From positions 1 to 7,491 of the forward strand of contig JAISOQ010000185.1 in the NCBI GenBank assembly GCA_031275515.1: 7,491 nt of DNA, read 5' to 3'. Position numbers and translations under genes: made by a program. Origin of the DNA: Treponema sp. Lineage in GTDB: Bacteria; Spirochaetota; Spirochaetia; Treponematales; Breznakiellaceae. Below the pieces are notes generated by a model that worked only from the letters and a program-made list of their open reading frames with translations, did not search any database and had not been told where the DNA came from. Below, one piece after another: positions 1 through 5,703 of the stretch (positions are counted from its first letter, which is position 1; every line of letters starts with the position of its first letter).

Positions 1-41
1 GTCTTAGCTGCTGCTGAAAAACAGAGACCACAATCAGCGGC

Positions 42-473
42 CTAAAGCTGCCGGGATTTCCTTGCCTTTTCCAAAGCAAGCTCTACCGCCTCATTAAACT
101 GGTCAAAGGCAATGGTAGCCCCGCTGACCGCTTCCACCTTTTTCAGGTCCCCGGTCTCCCGGTAGACTCTGGCGTACTGCTCCATAGCCCTCACCGCAAG
201 CTGGGCCTTGTCGTAATAGTTCTGATTGGAAATCTCCCCGTTTACCTTGCCGTAGTTTTCATCCTTAATTGTTCCGTCCTTCTGCCGGGTGATAAACCGG
301 CAGTCCGAGACCCGTTCCCCTGTAATAGTAATCGTCACTTCCCCCCAGGCGCCGGTGTCGTCCACGCCGCTTTTCCCGGTATAAACCCCATCGGTATATC
401 CCCGGCTTCCGCAGCCTGCGGCGGTCAATGCCAGGGCAAGGGAAAATAAAAAACAAACAGACAGGTTCCTCAT
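42..473 (-). CDS. FMN-binding domain lipoprotein, distal gene of the iron-uptake operon
   Basis: This is a 143-residue secreted flavin-binding protein, probably an electron carrier outside the inner membrane. Residues 1-20 are a lipoprotein signal with the lipobox T-A-A-G before Cys21. The rest is one FMN_bind domain, as in NqrC and RnfG: the opening D-G-V-Y-T-G (28-33) and, near the C-terminus, V-S-G-A-T (116-120). In this family ApbE links FMN through phosphate to the Thr of SGAT, here Thr120. The usual motif is D-x-x-S/T-G-A-T, and this protein has Glu114 in place of the Asp. The start has a GGGAGGGAG ribosome site at 478-486, and its ATG overlaps the stop of the ATPase gene by four bases (ATGA), which implies translational coupling. 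Sitting last in an FTR1/P19/DUF2318 operon, it may pass electrons to or from the DUF2318 protein. The family call is strong; the electron partner is inferred. No apbE gene is in the window. Confidence 0.88.
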   Translation of the reverse strand: MRNLSVCFLFSLALALTAAGCGSRGYTDGVYTGKSGVDDTGAWGEVTITITGERVSDCRFITRQKDGTIKDENYGKVNGEISNQNYYDKAQLAVRAMEQYARVYRETGDLKKVEAVSGATIAFDQFNEAVELALEKARKSRQL

Positions 474-1156
474 ACCGCTCCCTCCCTTTTCTGCGCCCCA
501 TTCTCGACAATCCGGGCTATCCGCCCGTGTTCCAGCACTACGGTCCGTTCCGCATCCTCCGCCACCTCCGGGTCATGGGTCACCACGATGATAGTGCTGC
601 CCTCGGCGTGGAGCTTCTTAAAAATATCAATGACAAGCTGCTCGTTGGCTTCGTCCAGGTTTCCCGTGGGTTCGTCCGCCAGGATCAGCATGGGGTAATT
701 GATGAGCGCCCGGGCTATGCAGACCCGCTGCTGCTCCCCGCCTGAAAGCTGGCTGGGAAGATGCCGGGCCCGGGAAGCCAGGCCCACCCGCTCCAGGGCT
801 TCCAGGGCTTCTTTTTCATCGGGCATACTGTGGTAGTATTGGGCAACCATGACGTTTTCCAGCGCGGTAAGGTAATTCACCAAATGGAACTGCTGAAAGA
901 TGAGGCCGATCTTGTCCCGCCTGACCGTGGTAAGGTTCCGGGCGCTCTCCCGGGAAATATTCACCCCGTCCAGAACCACCTGCCCTGCCGAGGGCTTATC
1001 CATACATCCGATGATGTTCATCATAGTGGTTTTCCCCGAACCGGAAGGCCCCATTATGGCAAGCCATTCCCCCTGCTTCACCATCAGGTTGATATTCTGT
1101 AGGGCCTTGAGCTGGCCGTAGACCTTAGATATATCCTTTAATTCCAACAAATCCAT
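470..1156 (-). CDS. ABC transporter ATPase, LolD/MacB type, of the FTR1-P19 locus
   Basis: This is the cytoplasmic ATPase (228 residues) that powers the two FtsX-like permeases encoded just upstream. All the ABC motifs are intact: Walker A GPSGSGKT (36-43), Q-loop Gln88, signature LSGGEQQR (137-144), Walker B LILADEP (157-163), D-loop NLD (166-168) and switch His194. The sequence D-E-P-T-G-N-L-D and the short length place it in the LolD/MacB/FtsE group. The frame is open back to an ATG at 1201, but I place the start at 1156. There a GAGGAG site (1163-1168) lies 6 nt before the ATG, the protein then begins M-D-L-L-E-L as its relatives do, and only 1 nt separates it from the permease stop. MacB-type ATPases usually drive mechanical transmission or export rather than import, so iron import itself is better assigned to FTR1. 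The substrate is unknown. Confidence 0.93.
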   Translation of the reverse strand: MDLLELKDISKVYGQLKALQNINLMVKQGEWLAIMGPSGSGKTTMMNIIGCMDKPSAGQVVLDGVNISRESARNLTTVRRDKIGLIFQQFHLVNYLTALENVMVAQYYHSMPDEKEALEALERVGLASRARHLPSQLSGGEQQRVCIARALINYPMLILADEPTGNLDEANEQLVIDIFKKLHAEGSTIIVVTHDPEVAEDAERTVVLEHGRIARIVENGAQKREGAV

Positions 1157-1157
1157 G

Positions 1158-2294
1158 TTATTCTCCTCGCAAGACAATGGCCGGGTCCACCTCGGTGGCA
1201 TTCCGTACCGGGATGATACAGGCGATGCCGGTGATGATCACCGACGCCGCAAGGGTGACAGGCAGGAGCAGGGGCAAAAAGGCGACGGATCGGTTAAACA
1301 CATTGAGGGCCACCCCCTGGGCAAAAACAAACCCGAAGATCGCCCCCAAAAGCCCCCCCAAGCCGCCAAGGAAAACGCCCTCTCCCAGGAATTCCACCAC
1401 AAGACTGCTGTTGGCGGCCCCCAGGGCTTTCCGCAGCCCTATCTCTTTGCGCCGTTCCGCCACCACCGCCATCATGGTAGTGGCCACGCAGATCATGATA
1501 AGAAGGAGGACGATCACCGTTACCAGGTACACCAGGGATTGAAGTTTAGTGAGTACCGCCCCTTCGGATTCGGTAAGACGCTTCACCAGCCGGGGGCTTA
1601 CCCCGCTCACTTCCGCGCTTATCCGCCGGGCAAGGGCCTCCAGGATTTCTGCAGAAGCGGAAACGCTGCATTCCACCACGTCGATTTTTCCAGCCTCGCC
1701 TGTCATGGACTCAAAATCTTCTAAAGCCATGAAGATGAAGGCCTCCTCGGTCCCGCCGGACTGCATGATCCCCGAAACGACAAAGTTCCGGCTGAAAGAT
1801 TCTCCTGAATGGCCGGTCCCGGTAATGGTAAAACTGCTCCCGGCCGCAAGCCGGATCGTGTCCGCCACTTCCTGGCCGATCAGGGCTTCCCCGGCGGCTT
1901 CGGGCCAGCGGCCTGAAACAAACCAGTAGGGGCTTGTTTTCCGGGCTTCCTCCAGGAGGGTCCCGGCGGCCATAAACGGCTGTTCGTTGATCTTCACCAT
2001 CCGATACCGGTAAGGCGCGGCGCCAATGAGGTCCGCCCCAGGCAGATAGGTCAGGGCGGTCCGTACCGTATCGCTTTCCATAACCGCCTGGTTCCCTCCG
2101 GGAACCATCACGAAATTCGTCCCGTAGGACCGGAACTCCTGCCCCATTTGCCGGGGTATGTCGTAATAAATGGTGATAAGCCCCGACAGGATGGTCGCCC
2201 CGATAGCCACTGCCAGGAGAGCCACAATCATCCGGGAACGGCGGCGGAGCAGGGAGCTTACCACCATCTTCACATAAAAACGCTGTCTGTTCAT
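1158..2294 (-). CDS. ABC transporter permease, MacB/FtsX type, second of a pair
   Basis: This is a 378-residue inner-membrane permease. The topology is the MacB/FtsX one: a basic N-terminus, TM1 at about 22-44, a large periplasmic domain (about 45-251, MacB_PCD-like), then three further segments at about 252-278, 300-328 and 340-362. The conserved cytoplasmic motif R-R-K-E-I-G-L-R-K-A-L-G-A (281-293) contacts the ATPase in this family. The C-terminus D-P-A-I-V-L-R-G-E matches the usual ending. It is a paralogue of the neighbouring permease: both have E-S-E-G-A-V/I-L just before TM2. It is shorter by 56 residues, all of the difference outside the shared C-terminal membrane part, and it lacks the Cys pair of its partner. 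A GGCAGG site lies about 9 nt before the ATG, inside the end of the upstream gene, and the gap is 6 nt. It very likely forms a heterodimer with the other permease. The transported or acted-on molecule is not known. Confidence 0.9.
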   Translation of the reverse strand: MNRQRFYVKMVVSSLLRRRSRMIVALLAVAIGATILSGLITIYYDIPRQMGQEFRSYGTNFVMVPGGNQAVMESDTVRTALTYLPGADLIGAAPYRYRMVKINEQPFMAAGTLLEEARKTSPYWFVSGRWPEAAGEALIGQEVADTIRLAAGSSFTITGTGHSGESFSRNFVVSGIMQSGGTEEAFIFMALEDFESMTGEAGKIDVVECSVSASAEILEALARRISAEVSGVSPRLVKRLTESEGAVLTKLQSLVYLVTVIVLLLIMICVATTMMAVVAERRKEIGLRKALGAANSSLVVEFLGEGVFLGGLGGLLGAIFGFVFAQGVALNVFNRSVAFLPLLLPVTLAASVIITGIACIIPVRNATEVDPAIVLRGE

Positions 2295-2300
2295 ACCCGG

Positions 2301-3605
2301 TTACCTGCCATGAAGCACCTCCGCCGGACGGAGAGAAAGGAGAAGCCGTATCGAGGGGATGCTTCCCGCCATAGTTACCAGGAACACCAGTACCGCCACC
2401 AGGGGGATCACCATAGGTTTGATGTCAATGGCGGAACCAAACACCGACTGGCCGATTATCTGGGCAAACCCCAGCCCCGCGAAATAACCCCCTGTCCCGC
2501 CTATAATGCCGGTGATGATGATTTCCGCCAACACCAGCGCGGATATGGGGGCGTCGTAAGCGCCCACCGCCTTGAGCAGCCCTATCTCGGCGGCCCGTTC
2601 CATCACGCTGGCGGTAACCAGATTGGAGATCCCCAGGGCGGAACCGGCTAAACTCAAAATAGTGATGAGGAGCATGAGGAGCTGGGTCTTTTCCAGAATG
2701 GCCCCCTCGGATTCCGCCACCTGCCTGATGGGTTTGGAAACCGCATCGCTTATCACCTCATCAATCTGGTAACAAATAGCGCTCACATAGGCGGTACAAT
2801 ACCAGGTTTCCCATTCCTTGATAGAAAGGCTTTTGGGGTCCTGGGCGGCGCGCCGGGAAAGCTCGTTGTCCGGCGTGGTGAGGGCGCTCACCTCCACCCG
2901 GTTTACCAAGCCCTTTTTATCCGCCATCTCCTGAAGGCTTGCCAGGGGAAGGTAAAATTCCCCGTCTTCATCGCCGCCGGCGCTGAAGATCCCCGCCACC
3001 GTAAATTCCCTGCTCCCGGTCCCGGTTTGGAAAACCACCCTGTCCTCCAGGTCCAGGCCGTATTTCGCCGCCGCCGCTTCCCCGGCCATGACCGCCCCGG
3101 CATCGTGGTCGGTGAGCCAGCGGCCCCGCACATCCCACCAGCTTTTGAGGTTCCGCATCCCCGTGTCCAGGGATTCTCCGGTGGGCAGCTCCAAATGATG
3201 GTTGAACCAGGTACCCACCAGCTTTACCTCCCCATCGGTGGAATTCCCCCCGCCGGAGGCCGAAACAAGACGAGCCCGGACATTCAGGTAGGGGGTAAAA
3301 TCTACTATATTAAAAGCCCAAAAGATGGTTTTGATATTCCCCAGCTCCGCCTCGTTTAAATACTTATCCGACACCCCGGACCCTTCGCTTACCCCGTACA
3401 GATCGTCCAGGAGGGACGCCCCCCGGGGAAGAACATTGATATTTGCCCCGTAGGTTTTCAGTTCCTGGTTTACTTTATCCCCCACATCGAGCATCACGTT
3501 CAGCATGGCCGTAGCCAGGGACGCTCCCAGGGCGATGGTAAAGGCCACCATAAGCATCTTTCCCTTCTGCCTGAAAAGGGCCCCCCGAACCATTCTCCAA
3601 AACAT
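2301..3605 (-). CDS. ABC transporter permease, MacB/FtsX type, first of a pair, with periplasmic Cys pair
   Basis: This is a 434-residue inner-membrane permease. TM1 is at about 17-36, a large periplasmic domain runs from about 37 to 305, and further segments lie at about 306-333, 353-385 and 398-418. The family motif E-I-G-L-L-K-A-V-G-A (340-349) and the ending L-R-P-A-E-V-L-H-G-R identify the MacB/FtsX group. The periplasmic part contains W-Y-C-T-A-Y-V-S-A-I-C-Y (268-279), with Cys270 and Cys278 close together. These could form a disulfide or bind metal or heme, which would suit a redox role, but this is inference. The ATG at 3605 is preceded by GGGAG about 10 nt away, and 12 nt separate it from the DUF2318 gene. 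Homologues at this place in FTR1-P19 loci are part of an ABC system whose job is unclear, so annotation as a macrolide exporter would be misleading. Confidence 0.9.
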   Translation of the reverse strand: MFWRMVRGALFRQKGKMLMVAFTIALGASLATAMLNVMLDVGDKVNQELKTYGANINVLPRGASLLDDLYGVSEGSGVSDKYLNEAELGNIKTIFWAFNIVDFTPYLNVRARLVSASGGGNSTDGEVKLVGTWFNHHLELPTGESLDTGMRNLKSWWDVRGRWLTDHDAGAVMAGEAAAAKYGLDLEDRVVFQTGTGSREFTVAGIFSAGGDEDGEFYLPLASLQEMADKKGLVNRVEVSALTTPDNELSRRAAQDPKSLSIKEWETWYCTAYVSAICYQIDEVISDAVSKPIRQVAESEGAILEKTQLLMLLITILSLAGSALGISNLVTASVMERAAEIGLLKAVGAYDAPISALVLAEIIITGIIGGTGGYFAGLGFAQIIGQSVFGSAIDIKPMVIPLVAVLVFLVTMAGSIPSIRLLLSLRPAEVLHGR

Positions 3606-3617
3606 GATCGTTACTCC

Positions 3618-4895
3618 CTATTTAAACCTGGTTTTTTCGTTTTCCAGGCTGGCTGTTTCTATCACCATGGACCCGCTCCGCAGACTATAGGCTAAGGGGA
3701 CGGGATTACAGCCCCCCTTAAAGCCGATAGTGGAAATGTTCATCACTACATCGCAGAGCCGGCAGATGACCTCGTTCTTCCGTTCATAGTACCCCGTGGG
3801 GCCGCAGATATCGCAGGCGTCAAGACCCACCCCGTAGGCCAGGGCGTTTTTTTTGATCACGATAAAACGCACCTCCGTATTATCCGAGGCGGTATAGGCA
3901 AACCGGTGGAGATGGCCGTCTTCCACCTGGGCGATAGGGATGAGTATCTCCTCCCCCGCCAGCGTCATGGGTTCCGCGGGAGAAAGCTCAACCCCCCGCT
4001 GGGTATAGGCCTTGATAACCGTGAGGGCCAGAACCGAAAAGACAAAGCCTGCGGCCACGGTAACGCACCAGCGCCGGTTTATCCTGACGGCGGCCCGGAT
4101 CTTCCGGCCCTCGGCAGGGTTTTTCCCGGGGGCTCTCTTCTTTAAGCCGGCAATGAATACGATGAGGGGAAGTAAAAAACTCATCCCCATCAAGGCGTAA
4201 AGAAAAACGCCGTTATTATTAACCGCCACTACGATGAGCCTGAAAATCCAGCGGATCATGGGAATGATACGCCGGGCCAACAGGAACTGCACAATGACGA
4301 TCCCTTGATTGCAGATATTAACCAGGAGGGCGATGGTAAGAAGGCCCTTTAAGAACCGGGCGGATACGCCTTTGCCGGTTTTATAGAGGGCAATGGCGAT
4401 AAGGATAACCGCCAGCAAGCCCAGGGTAAAGCCGATGAGCTTAAACAGAAAATCCGTACTGAATATACTCTGGCCGGCTAAGACAAATTCCGCCGGGTAA
4501 AGGAATATGACAGGCAGGGCGTAAAGCAAAAGGGCCCCCATAAGGAGGGCGCATACATATTCAGGTATGGCTTCGGCCAGGGAAGGCCGTTTCTGAAAAA
4601 AAGATAGTTTCCCTAAGGGTTTTTGCCCTGCTCCCCAGAGAAAAAGAATATAGAGGATTCCGAATACTATGGCAAAGGATAAAATCCAAAGGTTAAAAAA
4701 TCCCCGGCTGATAAGGGCGGTAGTCCGGCGCAGTATCGCAAGGACAAGAGCGCCTCCCGTACCGGCAAGGCAGCCCCATAAGGCCCGCCGCTTGCGGCTT
4801 TTGCCGCCTTCTTTATCCAATGCCGCCCATAATAACGCGGTCAGTATCCCGGCGGTTAACAAATTTTCTACCACCTGGATGAGGTATCTCAGCAT
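3618..4895 (-). CDS. Polytopic membrane protein with C-terminal DUF2318 (Fe-S-like, Cys-rich) domain
   Basis: This is a 425-residue protein in two parts. Residues 1-295 hold about eight or nine hydrophobic segments (around 8-25, 40-56, 69-89, 113-133, 150-170, 182-205, 214-250 as one or two segments, and 277-295). The C-terminal part (about 300-425), probably periplasmic, is the DUF2318 domain, with C-D-I-C (361-364), C-R-L-C (378-381) and a further Cys in G-G-C-N-P (396). The spacing is CxxC-x13-CxxC-x14-C. His328 and His330 lie just before. Such a set of ligands suggests a metal or Fe-S site, and the domain is often named Fe-S-like, but cofactor and reaction are unproven. In FTR1-P19 loci this protein regularly sits next to the iron permease and is thought to take part in iron redox chemistry. 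An AAGGGG site lies just before the ATG, and a strong terminator-like hairpin lies directly upstream of that site. Confidence 0.88.
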   Translation of the reverse strand: MLRYLIQVVENLLTAGILTALLWAALDKEGGKSRKRRALWGCLAGTGGALVLAILRRTTALISRGFFNLWILSFAIVFGILYILFLWGAGQKPLGKLSFFQKRPSLAEAIPEYVCALLMGALLLYALPVIFLYPAEFVLAGQSIFSTDFLFKLIGFTLGLLAVILIAIALYKTGKGVSARFLKGLLTIALLVNICNQGIVIVQFLLARRIIPMIRWIFRLIVVAVNNNGVFLYALMGMSFLLPLIVFIAGLKKRAPGKNPAEGRKIRAAVRINRRWCVTVAAGFVFSVLALTVIKAYTQRGVELSPAEPMTLAGEEILIPIAQVEDGHLHRFAYTASDNTEVRFIVIKKNALAYGVGLDACDICGPTGYYERKNEVICRLCDVVMNISTIGFKGGCNPVPLAYSLRSGSMVIETASLENEKTRFK

Positions 4896-4898
4896 GTT

Positions 4899-4904
4899 TC
4901 CCCT
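4899..4904 (-). promoter_or_regulatory. Ribosome binding site of the DUF2318 gene, abutting a terminator hairpin
   Basis: On the minus strand the bases read AAAGGGGAAAC before the ATG at 4895, giving a purine-rich site with short spacing. The T-run of the upstream hairpin ends at 4911, only about six bases before this site. Transcripts that pass the hairpin therefore have the structure very close to the ribosome site, so it may also affect translation. Confidence 0.6.
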
Positions 4905-4910
4905 TTCATT

Positions 4911-4947
4911 AAAAAATCGCGGGGGCGGAAAGAACGCCCCCGCGATT
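4911..4947 (-). terminator. Intrinsic terminator-like hairpin inside the operon (possible attenuator)
   Basis: A perfect 13-bp inverted repeat (arms 4915-4927 and 4935-4947) encloses a 7-base loop. Read on the minus strand, the GC-rich stem is followed at once by a run of six T, the classic intrinsic terminator form. It lies after the FTR1 and P19 genes and just before the DUF2318 gene. It would either end a two-gene FTR1-P19 message or act as a leaky attenuator giving more FTR1 and P19 than the distal redox and ABC genes. No promoter is evident between it and the DUF2318 gene, so partial read-through is the simpler reading. Confidence 0.8.
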
Positions 4948-4967
4948 GTTACTCCTTTTTACTACAG

Positions 4968-5020
4968 GGGATCCGCCCCCGTAACGCCCCCGCTCAGGGG
5001 ACTTGTCCCCCGGCCCCCCG
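4968..5020. repeat. GC-rich palindromic intergenic block
   Basis: This part of the P19-DUF2318 spacer is almost wholly G and C. It contains two direct copies of CGCCCCCG (4974-4981 and 4985-4992), a third copy in the adjacent terminator (4935-4942), and its inverted form at 4920-4927. It also has a short palindrome GGGGACTTGTCCCC (4997-5010) and GGATCC (4968-4973). The layout looks like a REP-type palindromic element or a remnant of several, but only one copy is visible in this window, so repeat status is inferred from form alone. Confidence 0.4.
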
Positions 5021-5040
5021 AAATTTTTGGAACAGCCTGC

Positions 5041-5634
5041 CTACCATGCCGGGCCGGCGTAGTCCACCGTCCACTTCGCTTCCAGGGGAGCGCCCCAGAA
5101 CCTGCCGGGAACGCCGGTTACCTGATCCACATGGAGTACGTACCCCTGGGCTTCGGGATTCTGGATGAGGAACCGTACCGTGTAGGTTCCCGGACCGCCG
5201 GGACCGGGCAGTTTAACATTCGCGCCGTAATGGGGCCCGTCGCTGGCGTTCATGGGCATAAAAGTACCTTCCACCTTTTCCCCGGTGGATCTGACGATCT
5301 CGTACTGAACCGTCAGGTAGGGTACAAAGTCCCCCACGCCGTAGCCAAGATCATTCTCAGCGGCGGAAATATCCGCTTCCATGTGCATGTCCGACTCGGA
5401 CGCGGGAAGTCCCGCTGAAGCCGGAATTATGTCCACAGGCTGGAAATACACCCCCGCCACATTGAGGGGCCCCAGCACAAAGTCATCTCCCAGGGGGAAT
5501 TCCTCAAAACCCGCTTCCTCGCCAGGATTTACCATGCTGGCGGGCTTGGATCCGCCCTGCTGTCCGCCGCCCGCAAATGCGGCGAATACACATACTGCCA
5601 TCAAAAGAAGTACCATCAGTGTTCTGATTTTCAT
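5041..5634 (-). CDS. P19/Tp34-family periplasmic high-affinity iron-binding protein
   Basis: This is a 197-residue secreted protein. The signal peptide covers residues 1-21 and ends A-F-A before G22, typical of signal peptidase I. Cys15 is a poor lipobox match because Val precedes it. A Gly/Gln/Ser-rich linker leads to the family core: G-V-Y-F-Q-P-V-D (61-68), S-D-M-H-M-E-A-D-I (81-89), F-V-P-Y-L-T-V-Q-Y (103-111) and F-M-P-M-N-A-S-D-G-P-H-Y-G (125-137). These are hallmarks of P19 of Campylobacter, FetP of E. coli and Tp34 of Treponema, which bind copper and iron through Met and His residues. Met83, His84 and His135 are likely ligands. From memory the family usually reads D-x-H-L-E-A-D-I-H-A; here the second His is Ser90. 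It works with FTR1 next door, presumably delivering iron to it. An AAGGAG site (5643-5648) lies 8 nt before the ATG, and 69 nt separate it from the FTR1 gene. The family is clear; the effect of Ser90 is not. Confidence 0.93.
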   Translation of the reverse strand: MKIRTLMVLLLMAVCVFAAFAGGGQQGGSKPASMVNPGEEAGFEEFPLGDDFVLGPLNVAGVYFQPVDIIPASAGLPASESDMHMEADISAAENDLGYGVGDFVPYLTVQYEIVRSTGEKVEGTFMPMNASDGPHYGANVKLPGPGGPGTYTVRFLIQNPEAQGYVLHVDQVTGVPGRFWGAPLEAKWTVDYAGPAW

Positions 5635-5650
5635 TGTACTTACTCCTTAT

Positions 5651-5681
5651 AAAAAAATCTCTCATGGTCACAAGACCTGAG
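5651..5681 (-). terminator. Weak terminator-like hairpin between the FTR1 and P19 genes
   Basis: Read on the minus strand, arms 5678-5681 plus 5674-5677 pair with 5666-5669 plus 5661-5664, giving 8 bp with one bulged A and a TTGT loop. Three bases later comes a run of seven T (5657-5651). The stem is modest in GC, so read-through is expected. It could trim the ratio of FTR1 to P19 message or act as a processing or stabilising structure ahead of the P19 ribosome site. Confidence 0.45.
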
Positions 5682-5703
5682 TTTAGCGCCTGAAAAAATC
5701 CCC

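Noticed and set aside
10..41. Terminator after the last gene
   Set aside because: The possible stem (arms near 10-17 and 34-41) has a C-A mismatch in the minus-strand RNA and no T-run after it. The real end of the operon may lie beyond the window.
1157..1201. Longer ATPase start at ATG 1201
   Set aside because: It would overlap the permease end by 44 bases, has no fitting ribosome site, and adds a non-homologous tail. ATG 1156 has GAGGAG at good spacing.
1155..1724. Plus-strand frame of 189 codons antisense to the second permease
   Set aside because: The product is His/Gly/Pro/Lys-rich without recognisable domains, and the opposite strand encodes a clear MacB/FtsX permease.
470..3605. Naming the ABC genes as a macrolide exporter (MacAB) or lipoprotein release system (LolCDE)
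   Set aside because: No MacA adaptor or LolA/LolB partner is present, and the genes are embedded in an FTR1-P19 iron operon where such MacB-like genes are typical.
4935..4960. The 4915-4947 hairpin as a bidirectional terminator using the T-run at 4956-4960 on the plus strand
   Set aside because: On the plus strand the T-run begins nine bases after the stem, and no plus-strand gene needs termination.
4669..5418. Long plus-strand open frame of 249 codons crossing the DUF2318 gene, the spacer and the P19 gene
   Set aside because: It is antisense to two well-recognised genes, has a low-complexity Arg/Pro/Gly-rich product with no family features, and runs through a terminator hairpin. It is a shadow of GC-rich codon structure.
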